This document shows positions 33,818-43,013 of a stretch of 64,000 nt of DNA, in pieces (the stretch's first letter is position 1; each line of letters opens with the position of its first letter). The notes beneath the pieces were generated by a model. It saw nothing but the letters and a program-made list of their open reading frames with translations, had not been told where the DNA came from and made no database searches. Source of the DNA: Lachnospiraceae bacterium (GTDB lineage: Bacteria > Bacillota > Clostridia > Lachnospirales > Lachnospiraceae); contig SVDH01000002.1 in NCBI GenBank assembly GCA_015057865.1, positions 1-64,000 on the forward strand, read 5' to 3'. Made by a program: the position numbers and the translations under genes.

Positions 33818-34558
33818 ATGGAATTAATCTATTCGAGGACGAAAACGCTCCAGGAAGATAAAGTGTCCGGTTTTTGCCCGGGCTGTATGCATGGAACCGT
33901 TATGAAGCTGATCGGTGAAGTGCTGGACGAAATGGATATGGTAAAGCATGCTGTGTGCACACTCGGAATCGGGTGCTGCGGTCTGCATATGGATTATGTC
34001 GCATATGACAATATCACCTCACCACACGGACGTGCCTGTGCGGTGGCAACAGGAATCAAGCGAAGCAATCCGGAATCATTGGTATTTACCTATCAGGGAG
34101 ACGGAGACTTTGCAGCGATCGGTCTTGGAGAGTCTGTGTCTGCAGCAAACCGCGGTGAGAAATTCACGGTTATTTTTATTAACAATGGTATTTATGGGAT
34201 GACCGGCGGACAGCTGGCACCGACAACACTGCTCGGCATGAAGGCTTCCACCGCTCCGAAGGGGCGTGTTGCGGAAGAACACGGTTATCCGATGCATATG
34301 AGTGAGATTTTAAATCAGCTGACTGCTCCGGCATATATCGAGCGAACCAGCTGCAACAATCCGCAGAATGTTATGAAAACAAAGAATGCCATAAAAAAAG
34401 CGTTCCGGTATCAGATGGAGGGAAAAGCTTTTTCAATGGTTGAGATTGTAACCAGCTGTCCGACGAACTGGGGCCTGGATCCGATGAAATCATTAGAATT
34501 TCTTGAAGAGAAGATGCTGTCGGAATATCCGTTGGGCGTAGTGAGAGATATCCAGTAA
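33818..34558 (+). CDS. 2-oxoacid:ferredoxin oxidoreductase beta (TPP) subunit, copy 1
   Basis: A 246-residue thiamine-diphosphate-binding subunit. CPGCMHG at residue 20 and GIGCCG nearby are the usual cysteine motifs. The diphosphate/Mg site is GDGDFAAIGLGE ending in FINNGIYGMTGGQ (GDG-x-NN pattern). The ATG at 33818 follows GAGAGGAGGAAACAGGACA. It pairs with the alpha subunit upstream. Roughly one residue in six differs from copy 2, for instance DEMDMVKHAVCTLG against DELGVIDKSVLVTG. Confidence 0.92.
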   Translation: MELIYSRTKTLQEDKVSGFCPGCMHGTVMKLIGEVLDEMDMVKHAVCTLGIGCCGLHMDYVAYDNITSPHGRACAVATGIKRSNPESLVFTYQGDGDFAAIGLGESVSAANRGEKFTVIFINNGIYGMTGGQLAPTTLLGMKASTAPKGRVAEEHGYPMHMSEILNQLTAPAYIERTSCNNPQNVMKTKNAIKKAFRYQMEGKAFSMVEIVTSCPTNWGLDPMKSLEFLEEKMLSEYPLGVVRDIQ

Positions 34559-34572
34559 GGAAGGAGGAAAAT

Positions 34573-35118
34573 ATGGAAACCAATTTATGTGTAGCCGGAT
34601 TCGGCGGACAGGGTGTTATGACGCTTGGAAAGTTCCTTGCGCAGGCGACCTGTGATTCTACAGATAAAAATGTCACCTTCTTCCCATCATACGGTGCAGA
34701 ACAGCGTGGCGGTACAGCGAACTGCTTCGTTGTTATCTCTGATGAGCAGGTTGGTGCGCCGCTTGGCGATGTCATGGATGATCTGATCGTCATGAACGGA
34801 CCATCTCTGGCGAAATTCCTGCCGACATTAAAAGAAGGGGGCACTCTTTATATCAACAGCTCCATCGTTGACGAGCCGGCAGACAGACCGGATGTCAAAG
34901 TGGTAAAAGCACCAGTTACAGAGATGGCGCTTGAGATGGGCAATGCGAAGGTGCTGAACGTTATCATGCTGGGCGTTTACATCGGCTATTCCGAGGTTGT
35001 TTCTCCGGAAGTCGTATGGGGAACGATCGAGCATAAGCTGGCATCTAAGACAAAACTGCTCCCCTTAAACAAAGATGCATTTGAAAAAGGACTCGAGATC
35101 GGAAGAAGTCAGAAGTAA
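34573..35118 (+). CDS. 2-oxoacid:ferredoxin oxidoreductase gamma subunit, copy 1
   Basis: A 181-residue gamma subunit. GFGGQGVMTLGKFLAQA and PSYGAEQRGGTANC are typical of this domain, which binds CoA. Only four of 181 residues differ from copy 2, much closer than the alpha or beta subunits. The ATG follows AAGGAAGGAGGAAAAT. Last gene of the first operon; a hairpin follows at 35150. Confidence 0.93.
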   Translation: METNLCVAGFGGQGVMTLGKFLAQATCDSTDKNVTFFPSYGAEQRGGTANCFVVISDEQVGAPLGDVMDDLIVMNGPSLAKFLPTLKEGGTLYINSSIVDEPADRPDVKVVKAPVTEMALEMGNAKVLNVIMLGVYIGYSEVVSPEVVWGTIEHKLASKTKLLPLNKDAFEKGLEIGRSQK

Positions 35119-35149
35119 TTATTCCAAAGAACCTTTTCCCCTCTATGTG

Positions 35150-35180
35150 GGCTGTCACCTTAACGCACAAGGTGGCAGCT
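35150..35180 (+). terminator. Hairpin ending the first oxidoreductase operon
   Basis: GGCTGTCACCTT pairs with AAGGTGGCAGCT across a 7-base loop. The following CTATTATTG is a weak U tract, so termination may be partial. Confidence 0.6.
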
Positions 35181-35364
35181 CTATTATTGTTCGTAAAATC
35201 ACAAAAGGGGATATACTTTACTGTGCTAAAATCGTGCATGATATATAAAATATAATATTTAATATAAAAAATGCGTGACTAACTGCATTATTTGTAGTAC
35301 AATAAAAACACAGTTTCTATCGGTAAAGTACTATTATAAAAAAACAGACAGGATGGAAGGATTC

Positions 35365-36114
35365 ATGGTTGATATCAGACCTCTGATCGGGGAACATGTG
35401 AATTTCATATTTGTCAGTGAGGCAGGCAGCGGCAAGAGTGAGATCGCACTGAATTTCGCGCATTGGCTGAAAGATCTCGGGGATAAGCCTGTTCATTTTT
35501 TCGATCTGGATATGACAAAGCCCCTGTTCCGTTCCCGTGATGTCTGTGAGGAGATGGAGGAAGCAGGTATCATCTTTCATTATGAGGAACAGTTTATGGA
35601 TGCGCCGACGCTTGTCGGCGGTGTGAACCGTCTTTTGAGAGATCCTGACTGCTATGTGATCCTGGATGTCGGCGGAGATTATATTGGGGCCCGTTCTGTG
35701 GGAGGATATGCGCCGCAGATCAATACGGATCAGACGATCGTATACTACGTGCTGAATTCCTACAGACCCTGGTCGTATGACATTGATCATATTGACGGGA
35801 CTTTGGGTAAGATCCTTGGCGTGTCCCATATTGAGCTGGGGAAACTCCATATGATCAACAATCCGAACAATGGCCTGACGACGACAGAGAAGGAATTCCT
35901 GGATGGCTGCAACAGGATGGAGGAGATCATTTCTCCCTACGCGGCGATCGATTTTGCCTGTGTCAAAGAAGACTTGTATGAGAATGTAAAGGCATCTCAA
36001 AAGATTCCGGTTTTCCCGATCCGGCTGTTTTTGACTTATGAATGGCTGAACGCAGATCTGGATCTGGATGTAAATATCGCACCGGGCGGACCGCCGATGC
36101 CGGGAAGAGGATAA
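35365..36114 (+). CDS. P-loop ATPase between the two oxidoreductase operons
   Basis: About 249 residues (starting at 35365; an ATG at 35353 is equally possible). The Walker A motif SEAGSGKSEIA is at residue 18 and HFFDLDMTKPLFRSRD, ILDVGGDYIGARS follow, in the style of MinD/CobB-like SIMIBI GTPase/ATPases. DVGGD would be the Walker B or switch II equivalent. Cytosolic. Its position between duplicated oxidoreductase operons suggests an assembly or regulatory role for metal or cofactor loading, but nothing in the sequence proves it. Function unknown. Confidence 0.7.
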   Translation: MVDIRPLIGEHVNFIFVSEAGSGKSEIALNFAHWLKDLGDKPVHFFDLDMTKPLFRSRDVCEEMEEAGIIFHYEEQFMDAPTLVGGVNRLLRDPDCYVILDVGGDYIGARSVGGYAPQINTDQTIVYYVLNSYRPWSYDIDHIDGTLGKILGVSHIELGKLHMINNPNNGLTTTEKEFLDGCNRMEEIISPYAAIDFACVKEDLYENVKASQKIPVFPIRLFLTYEWLNADLDLDVNIAPGGPPMPGRG

Positions 36115-36231
36115 TTTCGGTTGATAATACGTGGTGGAATCGGACCATGTATTTGAGATAAATATAAGATTGCTTCAGACAGTCTTGAGGGGAACATAGT
36201 TAACGGTTTTATGAGAGGAGGAATTGTTCAA

Positions 36232-36444
36232 ATGGGAAAAGGAACAATTAAGGTTGTAGCAGATCGCTGTAAGAGCTGCGGCTACTGCATTAAGTTCTGT
36301 CCGAAGGGTGTTCTCGCCATCGGTAAGAATGTAAATGCCAAAGGCTACGAGTATGTTGAACCGGTGAACATGGATGATTGTATCGCCTGTGCGATCTGTG
36401 GACGTATCTGCCCGGATGGTGCGATCGAGGTATACAAAAACTAG
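36232..36444 (+). CDS. 2-oxoacid:ferredoxin oxidoreductase delta (ferredoxin) subunit, copy 2
   Basis: A 70-residue 2x[4Fe-4S] ferredoxin, identical to copy 1 except G2 and M47. Cysteine motifs CKSCGYCIKFC and CIACAICGRIC are intact. The ATG at 36232 follows GAGAGGAGGAATTGTTCAA. The high identity extends over the DNA, indicating recent duplication or gene conversion. Confidence 0.93.
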   Translation: MGKGTIKVVADRCKSCGYCIKFCPKGVLAIGKNVNAKGYEYVEPVNMDDCIACAICGRICPDGAIEVYKN

Positions 36445-36457
36445 GAGGTAAAAAAGT

Positions 36458-37534
36458 ATGGCAAGAGTATTGATGAAAGGCTGCGAAGCGATCGCGGAAG
36501 CAGCAGTAAGAGCCGGCTGTAGATTTTTTGCCGGATATCCGATCACACCGCAGAATGAGATTCCGGAGTATTTTGCAAGAAGACTTCCGGAAGTGGGCGG
36601 TAACTTTGTACAGGGTGAGTCTGAAGTCGCATCCATCAACATGGTTTACGGCGCGGCAGCAGCAGGCGCAAGAGCAATGACATCATCTTCCAGCCCGGGA
36701 ATCTCATTAAAGAGTGAAGGTATTTCCTATTGTGCAGCAGCACGTATTCCGATCGTTTACTGTAACGTGGCACGTGGAGGCCCGGGTGTTGGCGCGATCC
36801 AGCCGGCACAGCAGGACTATTTCCAGTCTACAAAATCCCAGGGTAATGGCGGTTTCCGTATGCTCGTTTACGCACCGTCAACCGTACAGGAAGCAGTCGA
36901 TATGACTTACCGCGCATTCGATGATGCAGACAGAGACCGCAATCCGGTCCTGATCCTTGCGGATGGTGTCATCGGAACCATGATGGAGCCGGTTGAGCTG
37001 CCGGAAATGAAATCCGATGAAGAAGTAAAAGCAATCCAGGATGCAAAGAAAGACTGGGCATGCATCGGTCATAAGCTGGACTACGCAAATCGTTCCTGGA
37101 TCCAGCCGGGACAGTGGGATACTGTTAAGATGCAGCAGTGGAACGAAGATGCTTATGAGATGTATAAGACATGGGTTCCGGAAGTAGAGATCTATCAGGT
37201 AGAGGATGCGGAAGTTGTACTGACAGCATATGGCATTTCTGCCCGTATCTGCAAATCTGTAGTTGATATTCTTCGCGCGGAAGGCAAGAAGGTTGGTCTG
37301 ATCCGTCCGATCACAGTCAGCCCGTTCCCGTATGATGCATATGATGCGATCAACTATGATATCTGCAAGACAGTTCTGGATGTTGAGATGTCCATTCCGC
37401 CGCAGTTTATCGCTGATGTAGACCGCGGAATCCATCATCGCGCAGAGATTGAGACCTGCCTGTGCTCAGGCGGTAATATCATGAGCCGTGATGCCGTAAT
37501 CGAAGCTGTTAACAAGATTCTGGAAAATAAATAG
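36458..37534 (+). CDS. vorB: 2-oxoacid:ferredoxin oxidoreductase alpha subunit, copy 2
   Basis: A 358-residue alpha subunit, the same type as at 32727. The GYPITPQNEIPEYFA motif and NVARGGPGVG are conserved. Differences concentrate near residues 195-270 (for example DYANRSWIQPGQWDTVKMQQ against DYVNRAWIEPGMWDNDRWEQ) and near the C terminus. That pattern would fit a changed substrate pocket or partner contact with the same redox core. The ATG follows TAGGAGGTAAAAAAGT. Confidence 0.9.
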   Translation: MARVLMKGCEAIAEAAVRAGCRFFAGYPITPQNEIPEYFARRLPEVGGNFVQGESEVASINMVYGAAAAGARAMTSSSSPGISLKSEGISYCAAARIPIVYCNVARGGPGVGAIQPAQQDYFQSTKSQGNGGFRMLVYAPSTVQEAVDMTYRAFDDADRDRNPVLILADGVIGTMMEPVELPEMKSDEEVKAIQDAKKDWACIGHKLDYANRSWIQPGQWDTVKMQQWNEDAYEMYKTWVPEVEIYQVEDAEVVLTAYGISARICKSVVDILRAEGKKVGLIRPITVSPFPYDAYDAINYDICKTVLDVEMSIPPQFIADVDRGIHHRAEIETCLCSGGNIMSRDAVIEAVNKILENK

Positions 37535-37548
37535 GAGGAAACTAGAAG

Positions 37549-38292
37549 ATGGAATTAATTTATTCAAGAACAAAAACCATCCAGGAAGATAAAGTATCCG
37601 GTTTCTGTCCTGGTTGTATGCATAGTACGGTCATCAAGCTGATCGGCGAAGTAATTGATGAGCTGGGTGTAATCGACAAATCCGTACTGGTTACCGGAAT
37701 CGGTTGCTGCGGCCTTCATATGGATTACATTGCTTACGATACCATTACCGCACCGCACGGACGTGCATGTGCCGTTGCAACAGGTATGAAGAAAGCAAGT
37801 CCGGATTCTCTGATCTTTACCTATCAGGGTGACGGCGACTTTGCTTCGATCGGTCTGGCTGAGTCTATTTCCGCGGCAAACCGTGGAGAGAACTTTACGG
37901 TTATCTTCATCAACAACGGTATCTATGGTATGACCGGTGGACAGATGGCTCCGACGACATTGCTTGGCATGAAGGCTTCTACTGCTCCGAAGGGACGTAT
38001 TGCAGAAGAGCACGGTTATCCGATGCATATGGGAGAAATCTTAGACAAGCTGACCGCACCGGCATATATCGAGCGTACCAGCTGCAACAATCCGCAGAAT
38101 GTCATGAAGACCAAGAAAGCGATCACAAAAGCATTTAAGAATCAGCTGGAAGGCAAGGGATTCTCGATCGTTGAGATCGTAACAAGCTGCCCGACCAACT
38201 GGGGACTTGATCCGATGAAGTCTCTGGATTTCATCGAAGAGAAGATGCTTCCGGAGTATCCGCTGGGTGTGATCAGAGATACGATTGCGTAA
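37549..38292 (+). CDS. 2-oxoacid:ferredoxin oxidoreductase beta (TPP) subunit, copy 2
   Basis: A 247-residue thiamine-diphosphate subunit with CPGCMHS, GIGCCG and GDGDFASIGLAE ... FINNGIYGMTGGQ all intact. It diverges moderately from copy 1 while keeping the catalytic region. The ATG follows ATAGGAGGAAACTAGAAG. Confidence 0.92.
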   Translation: MELIYSRTKTIQEDKVSGFCPGCMHSTVIKLIGEVIDELGVIDKSVLVTGIGCCGLHMDYIAYDTITAPHGRACAVATGMKKASPDSLIFTYQGDGDFASIGLAESISAANRGENFTVIFINNGIYGMTGGQMAPTTLLGMKASTAPKGRIAEEHGYPMHMGEILDKLTAPAYIERTSCNNPQNVMKTKKAITKAFKNQLEGKGFSIVEIVTSCPTNWGLDPMKSLDFIEEKMLPEYPLGVIRDTIA

Positions 38293-38308
38293 GGGAAAGG
38301 AGAAGACT

Positions 38309-38854
38309 ATGGAAACTAATTTATGTGTAGCCGGATTCGGCGGACAGGGCGTTATGACGCTTGGAAAATTCCTGGCGCAGGCAACCTGCGATTCTACAGA
38401 TAAAAATGTCACCTTCTTCCCGTCCTATGGCGCAGAGCAGCGTGGCGGTACCGCAAACTGCTTCGTTGTCATCTCTGATGAGCAGGTAGGCGCACCGCTT
38501 GGTGATGTCATGGATGATCTGATCGTTATGAACGGACCGTCTCTGGCAAAGTTCCTGCCGACATTGAAAGAAGGCGGCACACTTTACATCAACAGCTCCA
38601 TCGTTGATGAGCCGACAGACAGACCGGATGTCAAGGTTGTAAAAGCACCGGTAACAGAGCTGGCGCTTGAGATGGGCAACGCAAAAGTGCTGAACGTTAT
38701 CATGCTTGGCGTTTACATCGGCTATTCAGAGGTTGTTTCTCCGGAAGTCGTATGGGGAACGATCGAGCATAAGCTGGCATCCAAGGCAAAACTGCTTCCG
38801 CTGAACAAAGAGGCATTTGAGAAAGGTCTTGAGATCGGAAGAAGCCAGAAATAA
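38309..38854 (+). CDS. 2-oxoacid:ferredoxin oxidoreductase gamma subunit, copy 2
   Basis: A 181-residue gamma subunit differing from copy 1 at four positions only. GFGGQGVMTLGKFLAQA and PSYGAEQRGG are intact. The ATG at 38309 follows GGGAAAGGAGAAGACT. A strong terminator follows at 38871. Confidence 0.93.
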   Translation: METNLCVAGFGGQGVMTLGKFLAQATCDSTDKNVTFFPSYGAEQRGGTANCFVVISDEQVGAPLGDVMDDLIVMNGPSLAKFLPTLKEGGTLYINSSIVDEPTDRPDVKVVKAPVTELALEMGNAKVLNVIMLGVYIGYSEVVSPEVVWGTIEHKLASKAKLLPLNKEAFEKGLEIGRSQK

Positions 38855-38870
38855 GAGTTGTTTATGGATG

Positions 38871-38909
38871 AAAAAGAACTGCTGCGCAGATGTGTGGCAG
38901 TTCTTTTTT
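38871..38909 (+). terminator. Terminator of the second oxidoreductase operon
   Basis: AAAAAGAACTGC (38871-38882) pairs with GCAGTTCTTTTTT (38897-38909), loop of 14 bases, T6 tail. Confidence 0.9.
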
Positions 38910-39070
38910 GGATAATCATGTTGAACGATTATGCAAATCACTTGAAATCATTGATACAACAAAGTATAATAGCCCTGTTATGTACGGTTAAGAAAGTGCC
39001 CGCAGACCAGTGCTTGAGACGTGTCTGTGCGAGCGCTATTTTTGTAGTTATAGAGTAACTGCTCAGGCGT

Positions 39071-39221
39071 CTTCAAAGAGCAGCATGTGTCGGGAGCTTG
39101 CTCACGTAAACATGCTGGTTTTTGAAGAAGTTCCTGAATAGGGACCGCCCCCAAATGAGCAAAATTTTGATAACATAATTCGTTAAGTCAAAATCAAAAT
39201 TTTGCGAATGACGGGAGGCGG
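39071..39221. repeat. Double long hairpin before the ABC exporter
   Basis: Two large inverted repeats in a 408-base non-coding stretch. The first pairs CTTCAAA-N3-CAGCATGT (39071-39088) with ACATGCTG-N3-TTTGAAG (39110-39127). The second pairs CCGCCCCC-N6-GCAAAATTTTGAT (39145-39171) with ATCAAAATTTTGC-N8-GGAGGCGG (39193-39221), one mismatch in the GC arm. No coding potential was seen. The rest of 38910-39070 holds nothing recognisable. Confidence 0.65.
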
Positions 39222-39262
39222 GGGTGAGCAGTTATATAAATATAAAACAACGAGGAATTGAC

Positions 39263-41026
39263 ATGCGTAAGAACCTGATGTTTTTAATGAAGTCCCTGCG
39301 GGAATATAAGCGGCCGAGTATCCTCGCTCCCGTGACGATCATCGGAGAGGTTGTCATGGAAGTGGCGATTCCCTATGTCATGGCGATCCTGATCGACCGT
39401 GGTATTGAAGCAGGAAATATGAGTGTGATCGTAAGAATCGGGATCGCACTTTTGGTGATGGCGTTTGTATCCCTGTTTTTCGGCGCGCTTTCCGGCCGCT
39501 GTGCAGCGGTAGCGTCTGCGGGATTTGCCAAGAATCTGCGACAGGATATGTACTATAAGGTACAGAACTATTCGTTTTCCAATATTGACCGTTTTTCAAC
39601 GGCGAGTATCATTACGCGTCTGACGACGGATGTCACAAACGTGCAGAATGCGTATCAGATGGCGATCCGTACGCTGGCGCGAAGTCCGATCATGCTGATC
39701 GCGGCCCTGGTATTGTCGTTTATGATAAATGCTAAGCTGGCGCTCATTTTCGTGGTGATCATTCCGATCATTCTTTTTGCGCTTCTGATGCTTGCTACCA
39801 AAGTACACCCGCTGTTTGAGAAGGTGTTCAAGACATATGACAGCTTGAATGAGGTGACGCAGGAAAACCTGCACGGTATCCGCGTGGTAAAATCCTTCCG
39901 CCGGGAATATTTTGAGATTGGAAAGTTTAACAAGATCTCCGATACGATTTATCAGTATTTCATGAAGGCAGAGCGGACGATCGTCATCAACTTCCCGATC
40001 ATGATGCTGGCGATCTACGGATGCATCATTGCGATCGCATGGTTTGGCGCAAAGACGATCATCGCTTCCGGAGGTATCGCGGGAGCAGGCGGACTGACAA
40101 CCGGTCAGCTGATGAGTCTGTTTACCTATGCCTTACAGATCCTGATGAGTCTGATGCTGATCTCCATGGTATTTGTCATGTTCATCATTGCGCGTGCGTC
40201 CATGGAACGTATGGTAGAAGTGTTGAAGGAAGAGAGCGATATTCAGAATAAGGAAAATCCGGTTATGGAAGTCAAAGACGGTTCCATTCGGTTTTCTGAT
40301 GTTAACTTTTCTTATTCAGAGCGGGCGGAAAAGCCTGTTTTGGATCAGATCAATCTGGATATCAGATCGGGTGAGACGATTGGTATCATTGGCGGTACCG
40401 GTTCTTCGAAGTCGAGTCTGGTACAGCTGATCCCGCGCCTTTATGATGTTTCAGCCGGCAGCGTTACGGTTGGCGGTGTAGATGTCAGAGACTATGATCT
40501 GGAGACCCTTCGTAATGATGTGGCGATGGTTCTTCAGAAAAACATCCTGTTTTCCGGAACAATCAAGGATAATCTGCGCTGGGGTAAGGAAGACGCTACG
40601 GATGAAGAAATGGTGCATGCATGTCAGCTGGCACAGGCAGATGATTTTATCCAGGGATTCCCGGAAAAATATGACACCTGGATCGAGCAGGGCGGAACCA
40701 ATGTTTCCGGAGGGCAGCGTCAGCGTCTGTGTATCGCAAGGGCATTGTTGAAAAAACCGAAGATTCTGATTCTGGATGATTCGACGAGCGCGGTTGATAC
40801 CAAGACAGATGCCAGAATCCGTCAGGCATTTTTAGAGGAGATCCCGGATACGACGAAGATCATTATCGCGCAGAGAATCTCTTCCGTAAAAGATGCGGAC
40901 CGTATCGTTGTCCTAGATGATGGTAAGATCACGGATGTCGGAACCCATGAAGAGCTTCTTGAGAAGAGTATCATCTACAGAGAAGTGTTTGAATCACAGC
41001 AGAATGGAGGGCTGCAGGATGAATGA
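39263..41026 (+). CDS. Heterodimeric ABC exporter, subunit with degenerate site
   Basis: A 587-residue half-transporter: six-helix type IV exporter domain (residues 1-320) and C-terminal ATPase. Walker A is GGTGSSKSSLV, the signature NVSGGQRQRL and Walker B LILDDSTSAVD. Aspartate replaces the catalytic glutamate after Walker B (DDSTS for DEATS), as in the degenerate half of heterodimeric exporters such as TM287/288 or BmrCD. The ATG at 39263 follows AACGAGGAATTGAC. It overlaps the next half-transporter by 8 bases. Likely exports drugs, lipids or peptides; cargo unknown. Confidence 0.92.
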   Translation: MRKNLMFLMKSLREYKRPSILAPVTIIGEVVMEVAIPYVMAILIDRGIEAGNMSVIVRIGIALLVMAFVSLFFGALSGRCAAVASAGFAKNLRQDMYYKVQNYSFSNIDRFSTASIITRLTTDVTNVQNAYQMAIRTLARSPIMLIAALVLSFMINAKLALIFVVIIPIILFALLMLATKVHPLFEKVFKTYDSLNEVTQENLHGIRVVKSFRREYFEIGKFNKISDTIYQYFMKAERTIVINFPIMMLAIYGCIIAIAWFGAKTIIASGGIAGAGGLTTGQLMSLFTYALQILMSLMLISMVFVMFIIARASMERMVEVLKEESDIQNKENPVMEVKDGSIRFSDVNFSYSERAEKPVLDQINLDIRSGETIGIIGGTGSSKSSLVQLIPRLYDVSAGSVTVGGVDVRDYDLETLRNDVAMVLQKNILFSGTIKDNLRWGKEDATDEEMVHACQLAQADDFIQGFPEKYDTWIEQGGTNVSGGQRQRLCIARALLKKPKILILDDSTSAVDTKTDARIRQAFLEEIPDTTKIIIAQRISSVKDADRIVVLDDGKITDVGTHEELLEKSIIYREVFESQQNGGLQDE

Positions 41027-43013
41027 GAAGAAAAACATGCAGCCTGAAACCATGCAAAACCAGCAGGCTGAACATATCAAACATGATTCCGGACACGGCA
41101 ACCATGCCGTGACACACAGACGGGCGCGTACCGCCAAAGACGCGAAAGGGACGATCAAACGGCTGTTTTCCTATTTGGGAAAATACAAACTCCGTTTTAC
41201 ACTGGTCATTATTTTTGTCATCATCAGTTCTGTTGTAACAGCAATATCCAGTACGTTTATTCAGAGTCTGATCGATGATTACATCACGCCGCTTGTGACA
41301 CAGAACAATCCGGATCTGGCAGGGCTGGCATATTATATCATTCAGATCCTGATCATCTTCCTGATCGGTGCGTTTGCAGGGTATATGTATCAGCGCCTGA
41401 TGGTTGTCGTTTCACAGGGCATTCAGAAGAGAATCAGGGATGATATGTTTGAGCATATGCAGAAGCTCCCGATCCGGTATTTTGACACGCATACACATGG
41501 CGATATCATGAGTCATTATACCAATGACGTCGATACACTCCGGCAGATGCTTTCACAGAGTATCCCGATGATCCTGTCATCTTCAATCACGATCATTGCT
41601 GTGTTTATCGCGATGCTGTCGATCAGTATCTGGCTGACGCTGGTAGTGGTAGCGTTCTGCGTGATCATTTTTGCGACGATTGGTTTTATTGCCGGAAAGA
41701 GCGGGAAATATTTCCTCAAACAGCAGCAGTCTCTCGGTGTGGTAAATGGCTATATTGAAGAGATGATCAACGGCCAGAAGGTCGTTAAGGTGTTCTGCCA
41801 TGAGGAAAAGGCAAAAGAGCAGTTCGATGTTGTGAATGAAGATCTGCGGATCAATGCTGCAAAGGCGAATACCTTTGCGAACATTCTGATGCCGATCATG
41901 AACAACCTCGGATTTATTCTTTATGTTATTATCGCGATCGTTGGCGGCGCGCTTGGCATCGCCGGTGTGATCAATCCGACGATCACTGGCATCGGTGTGA
42001 TGACGCTTGGTGGAATCGCTGCATTCCTGCAGCTTTCAAGAAGCTTTGTCAATCCGCTGGCACAGGTGTCCGGCCAGATCAACTTTATCGTCATGGCGCT
42101 TGCCGGTGCGGAACGTATCTTTGAACTGATGGATGAGAAGGTAGAAGGAAATACCGGTGAAGTCAATCTGGCAAGAGTACGCATAGAAGAAGATGGAACG
42201 ATGACTGAGTGCGAAGAGCGGACCGGTCATTGGGCATGGAAGGTGCCGCAGGAAGATGGCAGCATCGAAATGGTTCCGATGGAAGGACGCATTACGATGG
42301 AGCATGTCGACTTTGGCTATGTGGAAGACAAACAGGTATTGTTTGATATCAACTTGTTTGCGGAACCCGGCCAGAAGGTGGCATTTGTCGGCGCGACCGG
42401 CGCAGGTAAAACGACGATCACCAATCTGCTGAACCGTTTCTATGACATTCAGGGCGGCAGCATCACTTATGACGGCATCGACATCGGACGCATTGCGAAG
42501 CCTTCATTGCGCCGTTCGATGGGTGTGGTTTTACAGGATGTCAATCTGTTTACAGGAACGGTTATGGAGAACATCCGTTACGGACGTCTGGACGCTACAG
42601 ATGAAGAATGTATCCATGCAGCAAAATTGGCGAATGCGGATGGCTTTATCCGGATGCTGCCGGATGGTTATAATACAGTGCTTTCGGGAGACGGAAGTGG
42701 CCTGTCCCAGGGCCAGCGTCAGCTGATCTCGATCGCCCGCGCAGCAGTTGCGGATCCGCCGGTTATGGTGCTGGATGAGGCAACATCTTCCATCGATACC
42801 CGTACCGAGGCAATCGTACAGCGCGGTATGGATGCACTGATGGCAGGACGAACCGTATTCGTCATCGCACACAGACTTTCAACGATCCAGAACGCGGATG
42901 TCATCATGGTATTGGATCATGGACATATCATCGAGCGCGGCGACCACGAGCGCCTGCTCGAAAAGAAGGGAACATACTATCAGCTGTATACAGGCGCAAG
43001 TGAACTGGAGTGA
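41019..43013 (+). CDS. Heterodimeric ABC exporter, catalytic subunit
   Basis: A 664-residue half-transporter with a 50-residue basic/His-rich N-terminal extension, six helices and an ATPase domain. Walker A GATGAGKTTI, signature GLSQGQRQLIS and Walker B MVLDEATSSID are all canonical, so this half has the working catalytic glutamate. An insertion of about 40 residues between helix 6 and the ATPase (near CEERTGHWAWKVPQEDGS) is typical of the larger partner in such pairs. The ATG at 41019 follows TGGAGGGCTGCAGG, inside the previous gene. Its TGA lies within the arm of a structured repeat. Confidence 0.92.
   Translation: MNEKKNMQPETMQNQQAEHIKHDSGHGNHAVTHRRARTAKDAKGTIKRLFSYLGKYKLRFTLVIIFVIISSVVTAISSTFIQSLIDDYITPLVTQNNPDLAGLAYYIIQILIIFLIGAFAGYMYQRLMVVVSQGIQKRIRDDMFEHMQKLPIRYFDTHTHGDIMSHYTNDVDTLRQMLSQSIPMILSSSITIIAVFIAMLSISIWLTLVVVAFCVIIFATIGFIAGKSGKYFLKQQQSLGVVNGYIEEMINGQKVVKVFCHEEKAKEQFDVVNEDLRINAAKANTFANILMPIMNNLGFILYVIIAIVGGALGIAGVINPTITGIGVMTLGGIAAFLQLSRSFVNPLAQVSGQINFIVMALAGAERIFELMDEKVEGNTGEVNLARVRIEEDGTMTECEERTGHWAWKVPQEDGSIEMVPMEGRITMEHVDFGYVEDKQVLFDINLFAEPGQKVAFVGATGAGKTTITNLLNRFYDIQGGSITYDGIDIGRIAKPSLRRSMGVVLQDVNLFTGTVMENIRYGRLDATDEECIHAAKLANADGFIRMLPDGYNTVLSGDGSGLSQGQRQLISIARAAVADPPVMVLDEATSSIDTRTEAIVQRGMDALMAGRTVFVIAHRLSTIQNADVIMVLDHGHIIERGDHERLLEKKGTYYQLYTGASELE

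Noticed and set aside
38858-39058. 66-codon open frame after the second oxidoreductase operon
   Set aside because: It runs through the terminator hairpin at 38871-38909 and has no conserved feature.
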